64,000 nucleotides of DNA from contig NC_020520.1 in NCBI RefSeq assembly GCF_000348785.1, forward strand, positions 4,526,001-4,590,000, written 5' to 3'. Shown in pieces: positions 49,556 to 58,438 of this stretch. The notes beneath the pieces were generated by a model. That model made no database searches. It had not been told where the DNA came from and was given only the letters and a program-made list of their open reading frames with translations. This DNA comes from Ilumatobacter coccineus YM16-304. GTDB taxonomy: Bacteria; Actinomycetota; Acidimicrobiia; Acidimicrobiales; Ilumatobacteraceae. The stretch's first letter is position 1. Every line of letters starts with the position of its first letter. The position numbers and the translations under genes are program-made.

Positions 49556-50920
49556 ATGTCGTATCCGAAGCACGTCAACCACGAGCTCAGTCCGATGGGG
49601 TGTCCGGTCGATCTCAGTGACGTCGACCTGTTCGGCGACGGGGCACAGGAGCACTGGTACGAGGCCTACGAGATCCTGCACCGGGAGTCGCCGGTGTTGC
49701 GGATCGAGGGTGGCGGGATCACGCCCGGCACCGACGCGTTCGTGCTCACGAAGCATGCCGACGTGTCGATGGTGATCCGCGATCCCGAGCGGTTCCTGAG
49801 CCTGACCACGCAGCGCGTCGGTCAGTTCGTCGCGGAGGGCCTGTCGCCCGAGGAGACGTACGCGAAGATCAACAACTTGATGACCGCGTCGATGGTGTCG
49901 TTGCGGCCGACGCAGGAGCTGTACATCCGGCATCGCAAGGAGCTCACCGATCCGTGGGTCGGCCCGGGAGCGCTGCGCCACCGCGACATGATCGCGAAGC
50001 ACGCCAACGACCTGCTCGACGAGTGGATCGACAACGACCCGCCGTCGGTCGAGTTCATCACCCGATTCGCCCGGCCACTCCCCCAGCGGGTGATGGCGAG
50101 CATCCTCGGCTTCCCGCACACCGACATTCCGCAGCTCGCCGAGTGGGGCGATGCGATCGTGACACCGTTCGTGCACGGCACCGGCCTCAAGCACGAGCTC
50201 ACGCCGGAGCAGGCGACCGAGATGATCGCCCGGCTCGACGGGTTCCAGGAGTACGTGTACGACCACGTCACGGCGAAGCGTGCCGACCCGCAAGACGACA
50301 TGGTCAGCTTCCTGTGCGACGTGCACTACGAAGCGCTCGACCGCAAGCTGACCGACCTCGAGATCGCCGGGATCGTCTACGCGATGATCATCGGCGGGTT
50401 GGAGACGACGCAGTACGCGCTCGAAGAGCAGGCGCAACTGCTGTGCGAGCATCCGGGCACGTTCGAGAGCCTGCGCACCGACCGCGGGAAGTTGCGCGGG
50501 TTCGTCGAGGAGGCGATGCGGATGCGCTCGCCGACGCACGGCCTGTCGACGCGCATCACCTCGCGTGACGAGGTGTTCCAGGGTGTCGAGGTCCCGGCCG
50601 GGTCGTTGCTGCACCTGCGGTTCGGGGCGGCCAACGTCGATGCCGACGAGTTCGAGTGCCCGTTCGATCTCGACGTCGAGCGGTCGGGGGTGACCCGTCA
50701 CGTCACGTTCTCGGCGGGGCCGCGTGTGTGCCCGGGGGCCAACCTGTCGCGCATCGAGCAGCAGATCGCGTGGGGTGTGCTGCTCGATCGGCTCGACACG
50801 ATCGAGTACGGAGACGACAACGACTGGTTGCATCAGCCGGGCATCATGCTCGGCACCCTCAAGCTCGATCTTCGGTTCCAGAAATCGGCTGATCCGCTGT
50901 CGCTCGGCACCGGACGCTGA
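49556..50920 (+). CDS. Cytochrome P450
   Basis: 454 residues. Haem loop FSAGPRVCPGANLSRIE with the cysteine ligand, ExxR in FVEEAMRMRSP, and the I-helix IIGGLETTQYA, where Glu stands at the acidic position before the Thr pair. It is soluble, as usual for actinobacterial P450s, and needs a separate ferredoxin. GAGGAGG is 7-8 bases before the ATG. No redox partner gene lies next to it. It could be a sterol, steroid or terpene hydroxylase; the sequence does not say. Confidence 0.93.
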   Translation: MSYPKHVNHELSPMGCPVDLSDVDLFGDGAQEHWYEAYEILHRESPVLRIEGGGITPGTDAFVLTKHADVSMVIRDPERFLSLTTQRVGQFVAEGLSPEETYAKINNLMTASMVSLRPTQELYIRHRKELTDPWVGPGALRHRDMIAKHANDLLDEWIDNDPPSVEFITRFARPLPQRVMASILGFPHTDIPQLAEWGDAIVTPFVHGTGLKHELTPEQATEMIARLDGFQEYVYDHVTAKRADPQDDMVSFLCDVHYEALDRKLTDLEIAGIVYAMIIGGLETTQYALEEQAQLLCEHPGTFESLRTDRGKLRGFVEEAMRMRSPTHGLSTRITSRDEVFQGVEVPAGSLLHLRFGAANVDADEFECPFDLDVERSGVTRHVTFSAGPRVCPGANLSRIEQQIAWGVLLDRLDTIEYGDDNDWLHQPGIMLGTLKLDLRFQKSADPLSLGTGR

Positions 50921-51039
50921 CCGGTCGCGCAACCTGCTGAACGACGACGGGAAACAGCTTCCGAGTGCCTTCGGGCACGTGCCGAATTCGGGTCGAGCAC
51001 GTTGAAACGGAACGCGGCGGGGTGGGGTAGCTTCACGCC

Positions 51040-51849
51040 ATGACCGCGGTCGATCGGCACAACGTGCAGGTGTTCGGGCGTCCCGACGGACAACCCATCA
51101 TGTTCTCTCACGGTTTCGGCTGTGACCAGCAGATGTGGCGTCACGTCGCGCCGGCCTTCGCCGACGATCACCGCGTCATCCTGTTCGACCACGTCGGCTG
51201 TGGCGGGTCCGACACGTCGGCGTACAACCCGCTGCTCTACAGCACGCTCAACAGGTACGCGAGCGACGTGGTCGAGATCGTCGAAGAACTCGATCTGTCC
51301 GACGTGATCTTCGTCGGCCATTCGGTGAGTTCGATGATCGGTGTGCTCGCGCACCTCGCGGCGCCCGACCGCTTCGCCGCGCTCGCGCTCGTCAGCCCGT
51401 CGCCGCGCTACATCGACGACGGCGGCTACGTGGGCGGGTTCAGCGAGAGCGACATCACCGAGTTGTTCTTCTCGCTCGACAGCAACTACCTCGGCTGGTC
51501 GCAGTCGATCACCCCGGTGATCATGGGCGAGCAAGACGACCCTGCGCTGACCAACGAGCTGACCGCGAGCTTCTGCCGTCTCGACCCGACGATCGCTCTG
51601 CAGTTCGCCCGCGTGACGTTCCTGTCCGACAATCGTGACGACCTGCCGAAGGTGACGGTGCCGACCCTCGTCGTGCAGTGCGCTTTCGACGCGATCGCGC
51701 CGCCCGTCGTCGGTACGTACGTGAGCGAGCAGATCGCCGGCAGTGAACTGTGCGTCCTCGACGTGGCCGGCCACTGCCCAAACATGTCGGCGCCCCACGA
51801 GACGACCGAGGCGCTCAAGGCATTCCTCTCTGGGCTCCCGAGACCGTGA
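51040..51849 (+). CDS. Alpha/beta-hydrolase, RsbQ-like
   Basis: 269 residues. It shows the RsbQ/KAI2-type features: FSHGFGCDQQMWRHV, VGCGGSD, the nucleophile elbow VGHSVSSMIG, Asp in VVQCAFDAIAPP and His in VAGHCPNMSAP. RsbQ of Bacillus is needed to activate the PAS phosphatase RsbP under energy stress. The next gene is a PAS-GAF-PP2C protein starting inside this gene's stop codon (GTGA), so the RsbQ/RsbP pairing is retained. TAGCTT lies 6 bases before the ATG. Confidence 0.88.
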   Translation: MTAVDRHNVQVFGRPDGQPIMFSHGFGCDQQMWRHVAPAFADDHRVILFDHVGCGGSDTSAYNPLLYSTLNRYASDVVEIVEELDLSDVIFVGHSVSSMIGVLAHLAAPDRFAALALVSPSPRYIDDGGYVGGFSESDITELFFSLDSNYLGWSQSITPVIMGEQDDPALTNELTASFCRLDPTIALQFARVTFLSDNRDDLPKVTVPTLVVQCAFDAIAPPVVGTYVSEQIAGSELCVLDVAGHCPNMSAPHETTEALKAFLSGLPRP

Positions 51850-54551
51850 GCGGCACCGATTCTCCCAGTGACGGCGAGGCGGCCGCCGATCACCTCGCGA
51901 CGTCGACGCACGACGATCTGACCCGCGTGCTCGACAGCGGTCCGGTCGGATTCGTCATCACCGACAAGTCAGGAGTGATCGAGTGGGTCAACACCACCCT
52001 GCTCGACTGGCTGGGGCGGTCGCGAGACGAACTCGTCGGCAAGCGCACGTTCCAAGAGCTGCTCTCGGCGGGCGGTCGCATCTACTACGACACGCACGTT
52101 CGGCCGATGGTGCACATGCGGCATCTCGCAAAGGAGATCGCGCTCGAGTTGGTGTGCGCCGACGATCGCCGGCTGTCGGTGTTGATCAACGCGTCGCTGC
52201 GGATCGACGACGAGACGGGTGTCGAGACGATCGAGACGTTCGTCGTCGATGCGACCCAGCGGCGTGAGTACGAGCGCGAGTTGTTGCGCGGGCGCGAGCT
52301 GGCGGAGCGTTCCGAAGCTCGCCTCCAGGTGATGTACGACGTGGCGTCGGGTCTGGCCGAGGCCATGACGGTCGACGAGGTCATCTCGGTGGTGACGGCG
52401 CGGGCCACGCGATCGATCAACGAGGCTCGGTGCGCGATCTGGCTGATCGACGCGGCGCGCGGCACCGCGGCGCGCGGTGGGACGATCCCCGACGACGAGG
52501 GTGGGCCGCCCGACGAACTCGACTTTCCCGATGGTGGTCCGGCGCTCGATCAGCTCGCAGCTGGCGGCGTCGTGGTGATCGGCGATCTCGAGTCGGGTGC
52601 GGTCGACTATCCGCTGATCTCGCAGTGGATGAGCGAGGCGGGCATGAAGTCGGCGGCGATCGCTCCGTTGCTCGCCAACGGCCGGTTGACCGGCGCGATG
52701 ACGTTCGGGTACGGCCATGCGCACGACTTCGACGAGGCCGAGATCAGGGCGGCGATGGCGCTCGCCAATCAGGCCGAGCAGGGGTTGGAGCGGGCGCGTG
52801 TGCTCGAAGCGGAGCGGCGCAGCAAGCGGCATCTCGAGAGCCTGCTGGAGTTCACGAAGCTGCTGTCGGCGGCGCTGACCCTCGACGAGGTGATCGCGAC
52901 GATCGTCGATCGCGGGCAGGAACTCCTCGGGGCGACGGGGTCGCGACTCGCGCTGCTCGACGCGACGGGGCACACCGTGCGGTTCGTGCGGAGTGGTGCC
53001 GCTGGCTCCAACGGCCACCCCGATCTCGAACTGTCGCTCGATCGCCGGTCGATCGGCTGCGAGGCGATCAGGATCAACTTCCCGGTGTCGGTCGAGTCGC
53101 GTGACGAGCTCGCGCATCTGTATCCCGACAGCCCGATCCTCGATCATCCGAACGTTGGGCGTGTGGTGGCGATGCCGTTGCGGCGTGGCGACGAGGTGCT
53201 CGGCGCGTGGGTGCTCGCCGACAGCGATTCGGGTCCGGGTGGTGCTGTCGATCTGACAGTGTTCGGGTTGTTCGCCGAGCAGGCCGGTCAGGCGACGCAG
53301 CGCGCGGCGCTGCACGAGACCGAGGCGCTCGCTCGTGCGCAGGCCGATGTTCGCAACGAGGTGTCGGCGGCGCTCAACGGGGCGACGACGATCGCCGACG
53401 TGGGTCGTTCGATCACGTTGCAGGGTCGCGCCGCGTTCAACGCGACGGCGATCGCCTTCTTCGTGCTCGATCCCGACGACCCGTCGGTGTTGCATCTCGA
53501 AACGCACAGCGGCCTCGAGGAGTCGACGGTCGCCGCGGCGCAGACGATCGCGATCGACGGGCAGTTGGTGCAGTTGCTCGATCGCAAGCCGTCGCCGCGG
53601 TTCGTCGACGGCCCGTCGAAGTTCGACGACCTGCTCGACGCGACGCTCGGCACACGGCGGCGAGGCGCGGCGGCGGTGCTGCCGTTGCGCGTGGCCGAGC
53701 ATCCCCTCGGGTTGATCCTGATGAGTTTCGCTCGGCCCGACGCGCTGTCGGCGAGCATCCGTTCGGCCCTGTCGGGTCTGGCAGCCGAAACCAACGTCGC
53801 GCTCGTTCGGGCCCGCGAGCACGACTCCGATCACGACGTGGCGACCACGCTGCAGCGCAGTCTGCTCCCGAGCATCGGCGACGTCGACGAGCAGTGGTTG
53901 GTCACGACGTCGCACGAGCCGTGGAGCGAACTGCTCGAGGTGGGTGGCGACCTGTTCGACGTGACGTCGTTCGACGACGGACGGCTGATGCTGGTGGTGG
54001 GCGACGTGGTCGGCCACGGCCTCGCGGCTGCTGCGGCGATGGGGTTGTTGCGGAGTGCCGCGAAGATGCAGGCGCTGGTCGCGTCGAGTCCGGCCGAGGT
54101 GATCCACGGGTTGCACGAGTTCGCTCGGGTGACGCCGGGGGTGCGGTTCTCGACGGTGTGTTGCGTGGAGGTGCTGGCCGATGGCGCTGCCCGCTATTCG
54201 TGTGCCGGGCACCCGTATCCGGTGTTGCGCCGGCCCGATGGCTCGACCGAACTGCTCGACGGCGGCCGGTCGCCGTTGCTCGGTGTGGTCGAGACCGAGA
54301 CGACCGACGCCACGTTCCACATGGAGCCGGGGACGTCGATCGTGGTCTACACCGACGGTCTGATCGAGCGGCGCGGCCTGGTGGTCGACGAAGGGCTCGA
54401 ACGGCTGCGTGAGTTGGTGAGTGAGGCCGATGGTGCGACGGGCGGGCTCGACGCTCCGAGCCTCGTCGACGCGATGTTCGACGGCAACGACCGCGAGGAC
54501 GACGTGGTGGTCGTGTGCCTGACCCGCCGGGCCTCCGAGCCGGCCGGATAG
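51846..54551 (+). CDS. PAS-GAF-GAF-GAF-PP2C phosphatase, RsbP-like
   Basis: 901 residues from a GTG that overlaps the RsbQ-like stop. PAS domain about residues 25-140 (GFVITDKSGVIEWVN), three GAF-like modules near 160-320, 330-490 and 495-655, and a SpoIIE/PP2C phosphatase from 664 on (LQRSLLPSIG, GGDLFDV, VGDVVGHGLAAAAAM, YSCAGHPYP, YTDGLIERRG, DDVVVVCL). The metal-binding Asp residues are present. It probably dephosphorylates an anti-sigma antagonist and so activates a general stress sigma factor not seen here. Bacillus RsbP has PAS and PP2C only, so the GAF array is an added sensory part. Confidence 0.9.
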   Translation: MSGTDSPSDGEAAADHLATSTHDDLTRVLDSGPVGFVITDKSGVIEWVNTTLLDWLGRSRDELVGKRTFQELLSAGGRIYYDTHVRPMVHMRHLAKEIALELVCADDRRLSVLINASLRIDDETGVETIETFVVDATQRREYERELLRGRELAERSEARLQVMYDVASGLAEAMTVDEVISVVTARATRSINEARCAIWLIDAARGTAARGGTIPDDEGGPPDELDFPDGGPALDQLAAGGVVVIGDLESGAVDYPLISQWMSEAGMKSAAIAPLLANGRLTGAMTFGYGHAHDFDEAEIRAAMALANQAEQGLERARVLEAERRSKRHLESLLEFTKLLSAALTLDEVIATIVDRGQELLGATGSRLALLDATGHTVRFVRSGAAGSNGHPDLELSLDRRSIGCEAIRINFPVSVESRDELAHLYPDSPILDHPNVGRVVAMPLRRGDEVLGAWVLADSDSGPGGAVDLTVFGLFAEQAGQATQRAALHETEALARAQADVRNEVSAALNGATTIADVGRSITLQGRAAFNATAIAFFVLDPDDPSVLHLETHSGLEESTVAAAQTIAIDGQLVQLLDRKPSPRFVDGPSKFDDLLDATLGTRRRGAAAVLPLRVAEHPLGLILMSFARPDALSASIRSALSGLAAETNVALVRAREHDSDHDVATTLQRSLLPSIGDVDEQWLVTTSHEPWSELLEVGGDLFDVTSFDDGRLMLVVGDVVGHGLAAAAAMGLLRSAAKMQALVASSPAEVIHGLHEFARVTPGVRFSTVCCVEVLADGAARYSCAGHPYPVLRRPDGSTELLDGGRSPLLGVVETETTDATFHMEPGTSIVVYTDGLIERRGLVVDEGLERLRELVSEADGATGGLDAPSLVDAMFDGNDREDDVVVVCLTRRASEPAG

Positions 54552-54661
54552 TCGACTTTTCTAGGTCGGGTTGTCAGGCTGGCCTGGTCGGCCGGGCGTG
54601 CGTTCGTCCGGCGGGCCGGTTGTCGTCTGGCGTGTCGGTGGGCCTGTTCTAGGGTTCGCGC

Positions 54662-55174
54662 ATGGCAGCGGCGCGCAGGTTTCGAATGGGGAGGCTCGAT
54701 CACGTGCACATTCGTGTGCCCGATCGGGCCGAGGCGGCGGCGTGGTACGAGGAGCATCTGGGGTTCGAGGCGGTGGAGCAGTTCGACTTCTGGGCGACCG
54801 GGTTCGAGGGTGGGCCGTTGCAGATCTCGGCCGATGGTGGTGAGACGATGCTGGCGCTGTTCGAGGCGACCGAGTCGCATCCGATGGTGCCGCAGCAGAC
54901 GGGGGTGGCGTTCAGCGTCGACGTGGAGACGTTCTGCGAGTTCGCCCGGTCGTTGCCGGGTGAGATCCGCAGCCCGCTCGGCCGGCCGCTGGTGCCGAGC
55001 GACGTGATCGACTTCGACATGTGCTGGGCGTTCGATCTCACCGACCCGTGGGGCAACCAGTACGAGCTGAACTGCTACGACTACGACCGCGTGAAGGCCG
55101 AACTGATCGAACCCGACGCCATCACCCCGACCCGCTACTGGCCCCGGGAGTTGTACGACGACCGGGCGAGGTAG
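54662..55174 (+). CDS. VOC-family protein
   Basis: 170 residues with two beta-alpha-beta VOC halves: LDHVHIRVPDRAEAAAWYEEHLGFE at the N-terminus in the typical pattern, and FDLTDPWGNQYELNCYDYD near the end. His in HVHI and Glu in YELN are likely metal ligands. Substrate unknown. TAGGGT lies 6 bases before the ATG, supporting a leaderless start. It follows the RsbP-like gene by 110 bases but seems separately transcribed. Confidence 0.8.
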   Translation: MAAARRFRMGRLDHVHIRVPDRAEAAAWYEEHLGFEAVEQFDFWATGFEGGPLQISADGGETMLALFEATESHPMVPQQTGVAFSVDVETFCEFARSLPGEIRSPLGRPLVPSDVIDFDMCWAFDLTDPWGNQYELNCYDYDRVKAELIEPDAITPTRYWPRELYDDRAR

Positions 55175-55284
55175 GCGCGGGCCTCACCCGCCTCGGTGCC
55201 GACGTGTGTGGCCGGCGTGGCTGCTCGAACGCCCGGCCAAGACGAGCGTTCGATGCGCCCGGGGCGGTTCCGGTGCGGTGCCCG

Positions 55285-56892
55285 CTAGGAGCCTTCGGCC
55301 AGGCCCAGCCGTTGAGCGACTGCTTCGGGAGCGATGACGCTGAGTCCGGAGATCGCCCGGCTGACGCCGATGTAGAGCAGAGCGTCGGCCACGTCGTCGT
55401 TGGTGATGACGAGGATCACGTGATCGAACTCGAGGCCCTTCATCCGCTGGACCGTTTCGCACACGACGTCCATCGGATCGGCGTCGTCGTACGCGGCGAA
55501 CCCGAACTGATCGCGAAGGTGATCTCTCACCGATCGCTTCACGGTGGCGACCAGCAGCCGGTCGGGGGTCCGATCGTCGTCGTCGAGAATCCGGTCGTGT
55601 TCATCACCCACAGCAGCAGCTGCTGCATCGACGTCGTTGGCCTCGATCCACCTGACGCCAAGGGCCTCGGGCCCGCCCACCGGCGGTGGTGCGCCGTCGA
55701 GATGCCGATGCAAGATGGTTGCGATCTGGTGGGTGTTCCGACAGTTGCTGACCAACTGGCAGCGGACCCAGCCATCATCTGCTCGCGGTGTCGTGAAGCC
55801 TCTCGAGTAGATCGTCTGCGCCTGGTCGGCCACCATGAACATGCGCATCGGTCCGTCCGGATCGAGCAGTCGCTGCAGTTGGTCGATCCACGCCGGGTCG
55901 AAGTCTTGAGCTTCGTCGACGATGATCGTGTCGAACCGCTCGGTGACCTCGTCCCAGTGTTCGGCAAGATGTCCGACCGCGGTGACGCTCCACCAGTCGG
56001 CATCGGCATCGTCCGGCTGTTCGAGCGGCGGCATGCCTTCGAGCCCGAACGCTGCGGTGAAGTACGAGTCGATGGTGACGAGGTCGTCGGTGCCGTAACG
56101 ATCCCAGACGAATGCTGCGAGCGGGTCGTTGTAGCAGGTGAGTAGCACGCGCTCGCCGCGCTGTGCTGCGCGTCGCGCCCACGCCAGGGTGAGGCGGGTC
56201 TTGCCACTGCCGGCCCCGCCCGTCACCATCACTCGGCGGTTCGCATCGAGCGTTTCGAGAGCCTGCACATGGTTAGCGCAGATCGACTCGAGTCGTATGC
56301 GAGCGAGGCGTGCGCGTGCTTCGGGGTCGAACACCAGCGAGGCGTCGGGGCAGATCGTCTCGATGATCGCCCGAAATCCGTCAGAGCCGATGTTCCCGCC
56401 CCAGCTCAGACCGAGGAGTCGATCGATCGCATCAGTTGGGTTCTCGAGTTCACCGGCGAGGAGGAATTGCGCTCGATCGGAACCCGTTGGGAGTTGCCCG
56501 GTGAGTTCGTTCATGTTCGGAAACGCGACGGCGTAGTCCACCGTCAACCGCTCGAGTGACGGGTGCGCGCGCCGGAGCCTGTCGCGGAGTTCGTACGCGT
56601 TCTTCGACGCTTGCGCCAGCGGTTGAGGCTGGAGCGGTCGGCCGTCGCTCATCCACACCCCCTGCTCGAGGGTCGCCCGGGTGTGGCCCTTCACCTCGAT
56701 CACGGCGACGCCCTCGCGCTCGTGCGCCACGACGATGTCCATCTGATACTCCTGGCCAGCACCGCGGATTCCGACGTCGGGGATGATGTGCCACCCATCG
56801 GTCAGTCGATCGACGAGCGTGGCGACCACCTCGCGCTCGGCATCGTTGACGAGCGACTCCATCGGAAAGTTCTCGGGTAGCAAGATGCCCAT
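55285..56892 (-). CDS. NERD nuclease-domain UvrD-like helicase
   Basis: 535 residues from the ATG at 56892 (an upstream ATG at 56922 is possible). Residues about 10-130 form a NERD nuclease-related domain with Asp in YQMDIVV and Glu-x-Lys in VAVIEVKGH. The rest is a superfamily 1 helicase: TGGAGSGKTRL (Walker A), DEAQDFDPAW (Walker B), and VSRAISGL near the C-terminus. NERD-helicases occur in phage-defence and DNA-repair contexts. The gene starts a group of nucleic-acid enzymes that runs to the right edge. Confidence 0.88.
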   Translation of the reverse strand: MGILLPENFPMESLVNDAEREVVATLVDRLTDGWHIIPDVGIRGAGQEYQMDIVVAHEREGVAVIEVKGHTRATLEQGVWMSDGRPLQPQPLAQASKNAYELRDRLRRAHPSLERLTVDYAVAFPNMNELTGQLPTGSDRAQFLLAGELENPTDAIDRLLGLSWGGNIGSDGFRAIIETICPDASLVFDPEARARLARIRLESICANHVQALETLDANRRVMVTGGAGSGKTRLTLAWARRAAQRGERVLLTCYNDPLAAFVWDRYGTDDLVTIDSYFTAAFGLEGMPPLEQPDDADADWWSVTAVGHLAEHWDEVTERFDTIIVDEAQDFDPAWIDQLQRLLDPDGPMRMFMVADQAQTIYSRGFTTPRADDGWVRCQLVSNCRNTHQIATILHRHLDGAPPPVGGPEALGVRWIEANDVDAAAAAVGDEHDRILDDDDRTPDRLLVATVKRSVRDHLRDQFGFAAYDDADPMDVVCETVQRMKGLEFDHVILVITNDDVADALLYIGVSRAISGLSVIAPEAVAQRLGLAEGS

Positions 56893-57055
56893 CCGATGAT
56901 CTTGCCGCACCCGGTGAAGCATTTCGTCAATGGAAGGACAACCTCGAGGTCCGGCTCGAGTATCCCGATCCGATGGGCGCCGGAGCTCCTCAGATCGCGA
57001 CGCACCTGATCGTCCGAAACTCGCCTACGTCAGAAGCTCGTGCGACAATCGAACG

Positions 57056-57289
57056 ATGGCACTGATCAAGACGTTTGAGGAACGCCCCCTTACGCCCACG
57101 AAGCTGCACTCGCCTGTCGTGTGTGGCTACAAGGCCGTGGAACTTGGTGCTGACCGTGTTCTGCAAATCGAGACCTACGGCTCCGCCGATCGGGCGGTGC
57201 CCGGCAAGGTGAGCCAGGTGATTCAGCTTGATCGCAGTGCAGCGCTCGCGCTCAAGGCAATCATCGAGCGCGCCTTCCCGGAGCACTGA
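57056..57289 (+). CDS. Small protein of unknown function
   Basis: 77 residues starting MALIKTFEERPLTPTK, with an ISxV-like beta pattern (RVLQIETYGSADR, KVSQVIQLDRSAALALKAII). It looks like a small folded alpha/beta protein without membrane segment. I do not recognise it. GACAAT lies 6 bases before the ATG, close to the leaderless pattern, which supports translation. It sits between the NERD-helicase and the DUF7662-like gene. Confidence 0.6.
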   Translation: MALIKTFEERPLTPTKLHSPVVCGYKAVELGADRVLQIETYGSADRAVPGKVSQVIQLDRSAALALKAIIERAFPEH

Positions 57290-57388
57290 ACACGAGCATC
57301 TCATCTCCGTCCACGAAGCGACTTGGACGGCTCCGACGAGGTGTCCAGCGTTCGCATCCGCTTCGCCCCGGACGGTTCGGTCGTCGGA

Positions 57389-58309
57389 TCAGGCCGGCGC
57401 AATGAGCGACGAGTCGGGACCGTCGGAGAAGAGCCAGCCGATGGTCCGAGCTGCGTGGGCGGCGCGACTCTTTGGACTCGCAGCGAGACGACGTCGCAAC
57501 CGAGCTTCCAACTGGTCGGTCGCCGGAGGCGGAGCGCCCCAGACCAGTGACTCGTAGCCGTCCGGGACGTCCGGCGCTTCGACGCCAGCGGGCACGAATC
57601 CGAACAGATCGAACGCCCGGTAGCGAAGCATCGCCTTCACACCGTCGTGTGTGTCAGTGGCCTTCGCCAGGAACGCCGGCGTGCAGCACAGGTTCCACAG
57701 CGCGGTGTACGCGTCGGGGTCGTTCGACGTGTTCCAGACGTGGTTGAACTGCGTGTCGCTGCCGTTGATCCGATCGGCCGCCCACAGGAACGCCCGCGTC
57801 GGGGTTGCGTTGTCGCAGCACACGACTCGCCGACCATCTGGAAGTGTTGCGTCTTGGCCGCGGCGTGCCTGGTCCCGGACAACGGGGAACAGCGCTCCGC
57901 CGTGGGTCTGCGCAACGGTGATCGGGTCGAGGAAAACGGTTTGCTCGGCAACGGCAGCTTCGATCGACGGGTAGCCGGCTCGCTCGCAGAACGTTGCGAG
58001 CGCTGCGGTTCCGTCGAGAATCGGCGCCTTCCCACTTCCTCCCGACCGCCGACGCGAAGCTGGCGTTCCTCGACGGAACACCACCCGCGCCGTGTTGAGA
58101 TCGACCGAGTCGACCATCCATCCGGATGAGAGCCAAGCACTTGCTTGAGGATTTCCCGCCGTGTTGCCCCACCAGGACGGATAGGTGGTCGCCGACGTCG
58201 GCAACGACCCGACGATCGCGCTGAACTCCGCGAACGTCAACTCGATCCGCGTATCGGTCTGAGCGCTCAGCCAGGCTGCGAGCGGTCCGTACTTCGGGCT
58301 CACTCGCAC
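57389..58309 (-). CDS. DUF7662-like protein with a Cys/His-containing C-terminal domain
   Basis: 306 residues from a GTG (or a second GTG at 58303). The first 80 residues, with SPKYGPLAAWL, ELTFAEFSAIVG, YPSWWGN and SSGWMVDSVDL, match from memory the small DUF7662 module. The C-terminal part (about 100-300) contains VVCCDNATPTRAF, FNHVWNTSNDPDAYTALWNL and CCTPAFLAKATD, followed by LRYRAFDLFGF. I do not recognise that part; Cys/His spacing could bind metal. The neighbours are nucleases and helicases, so a DNA-related role is possible but unproven. Confidence 0.65.
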   Translation of the reverse strand: MRVSPKYGPLAAWLSAQTDTRIELTFAEFSAIVGSLPTSATTYPSWWGNTAGNPQASAWLSSGWMVDSVDLNTARVVFRRGTPASRRRSGGSGKAPILDGTAALATFCERAGYPSIEAAVAEQTVFLDPITVAQTHGGALFPVVRDQARRGQDATLPDGRRVVCCDNATPTRAFLWAADRINGSDTQFNHVWNTSNDPDAYTALWNLCCTPAFLAKATDTHDGVKAMLRYRAFDLFGFVPAGVEAPDVPDGYESLVWGAPPPATDQLEARLRRRLAASPKSRAAHAARTIGWLFSDGPDSSLIAPA

Positions 58310-58438
58310 AGGTGTCCTCGACCGGCGGCCTGCACTGATCGTCCCGTCACGCCCTGGACCCTAGCCAGCCGCCGAAGTTGCCTCGTCAAGCCGCCACTAT
58401 CGTCGGGGTATGCCGACCAATTTGTTCAGTTCCGGATC

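Noticed and set aside
51969-54320. 783-codon minus-strand frame over the RsbP-like gene
   Set aside because: Antisense shadow; the plus strand shows PAS, GAF and PP2C motifs.
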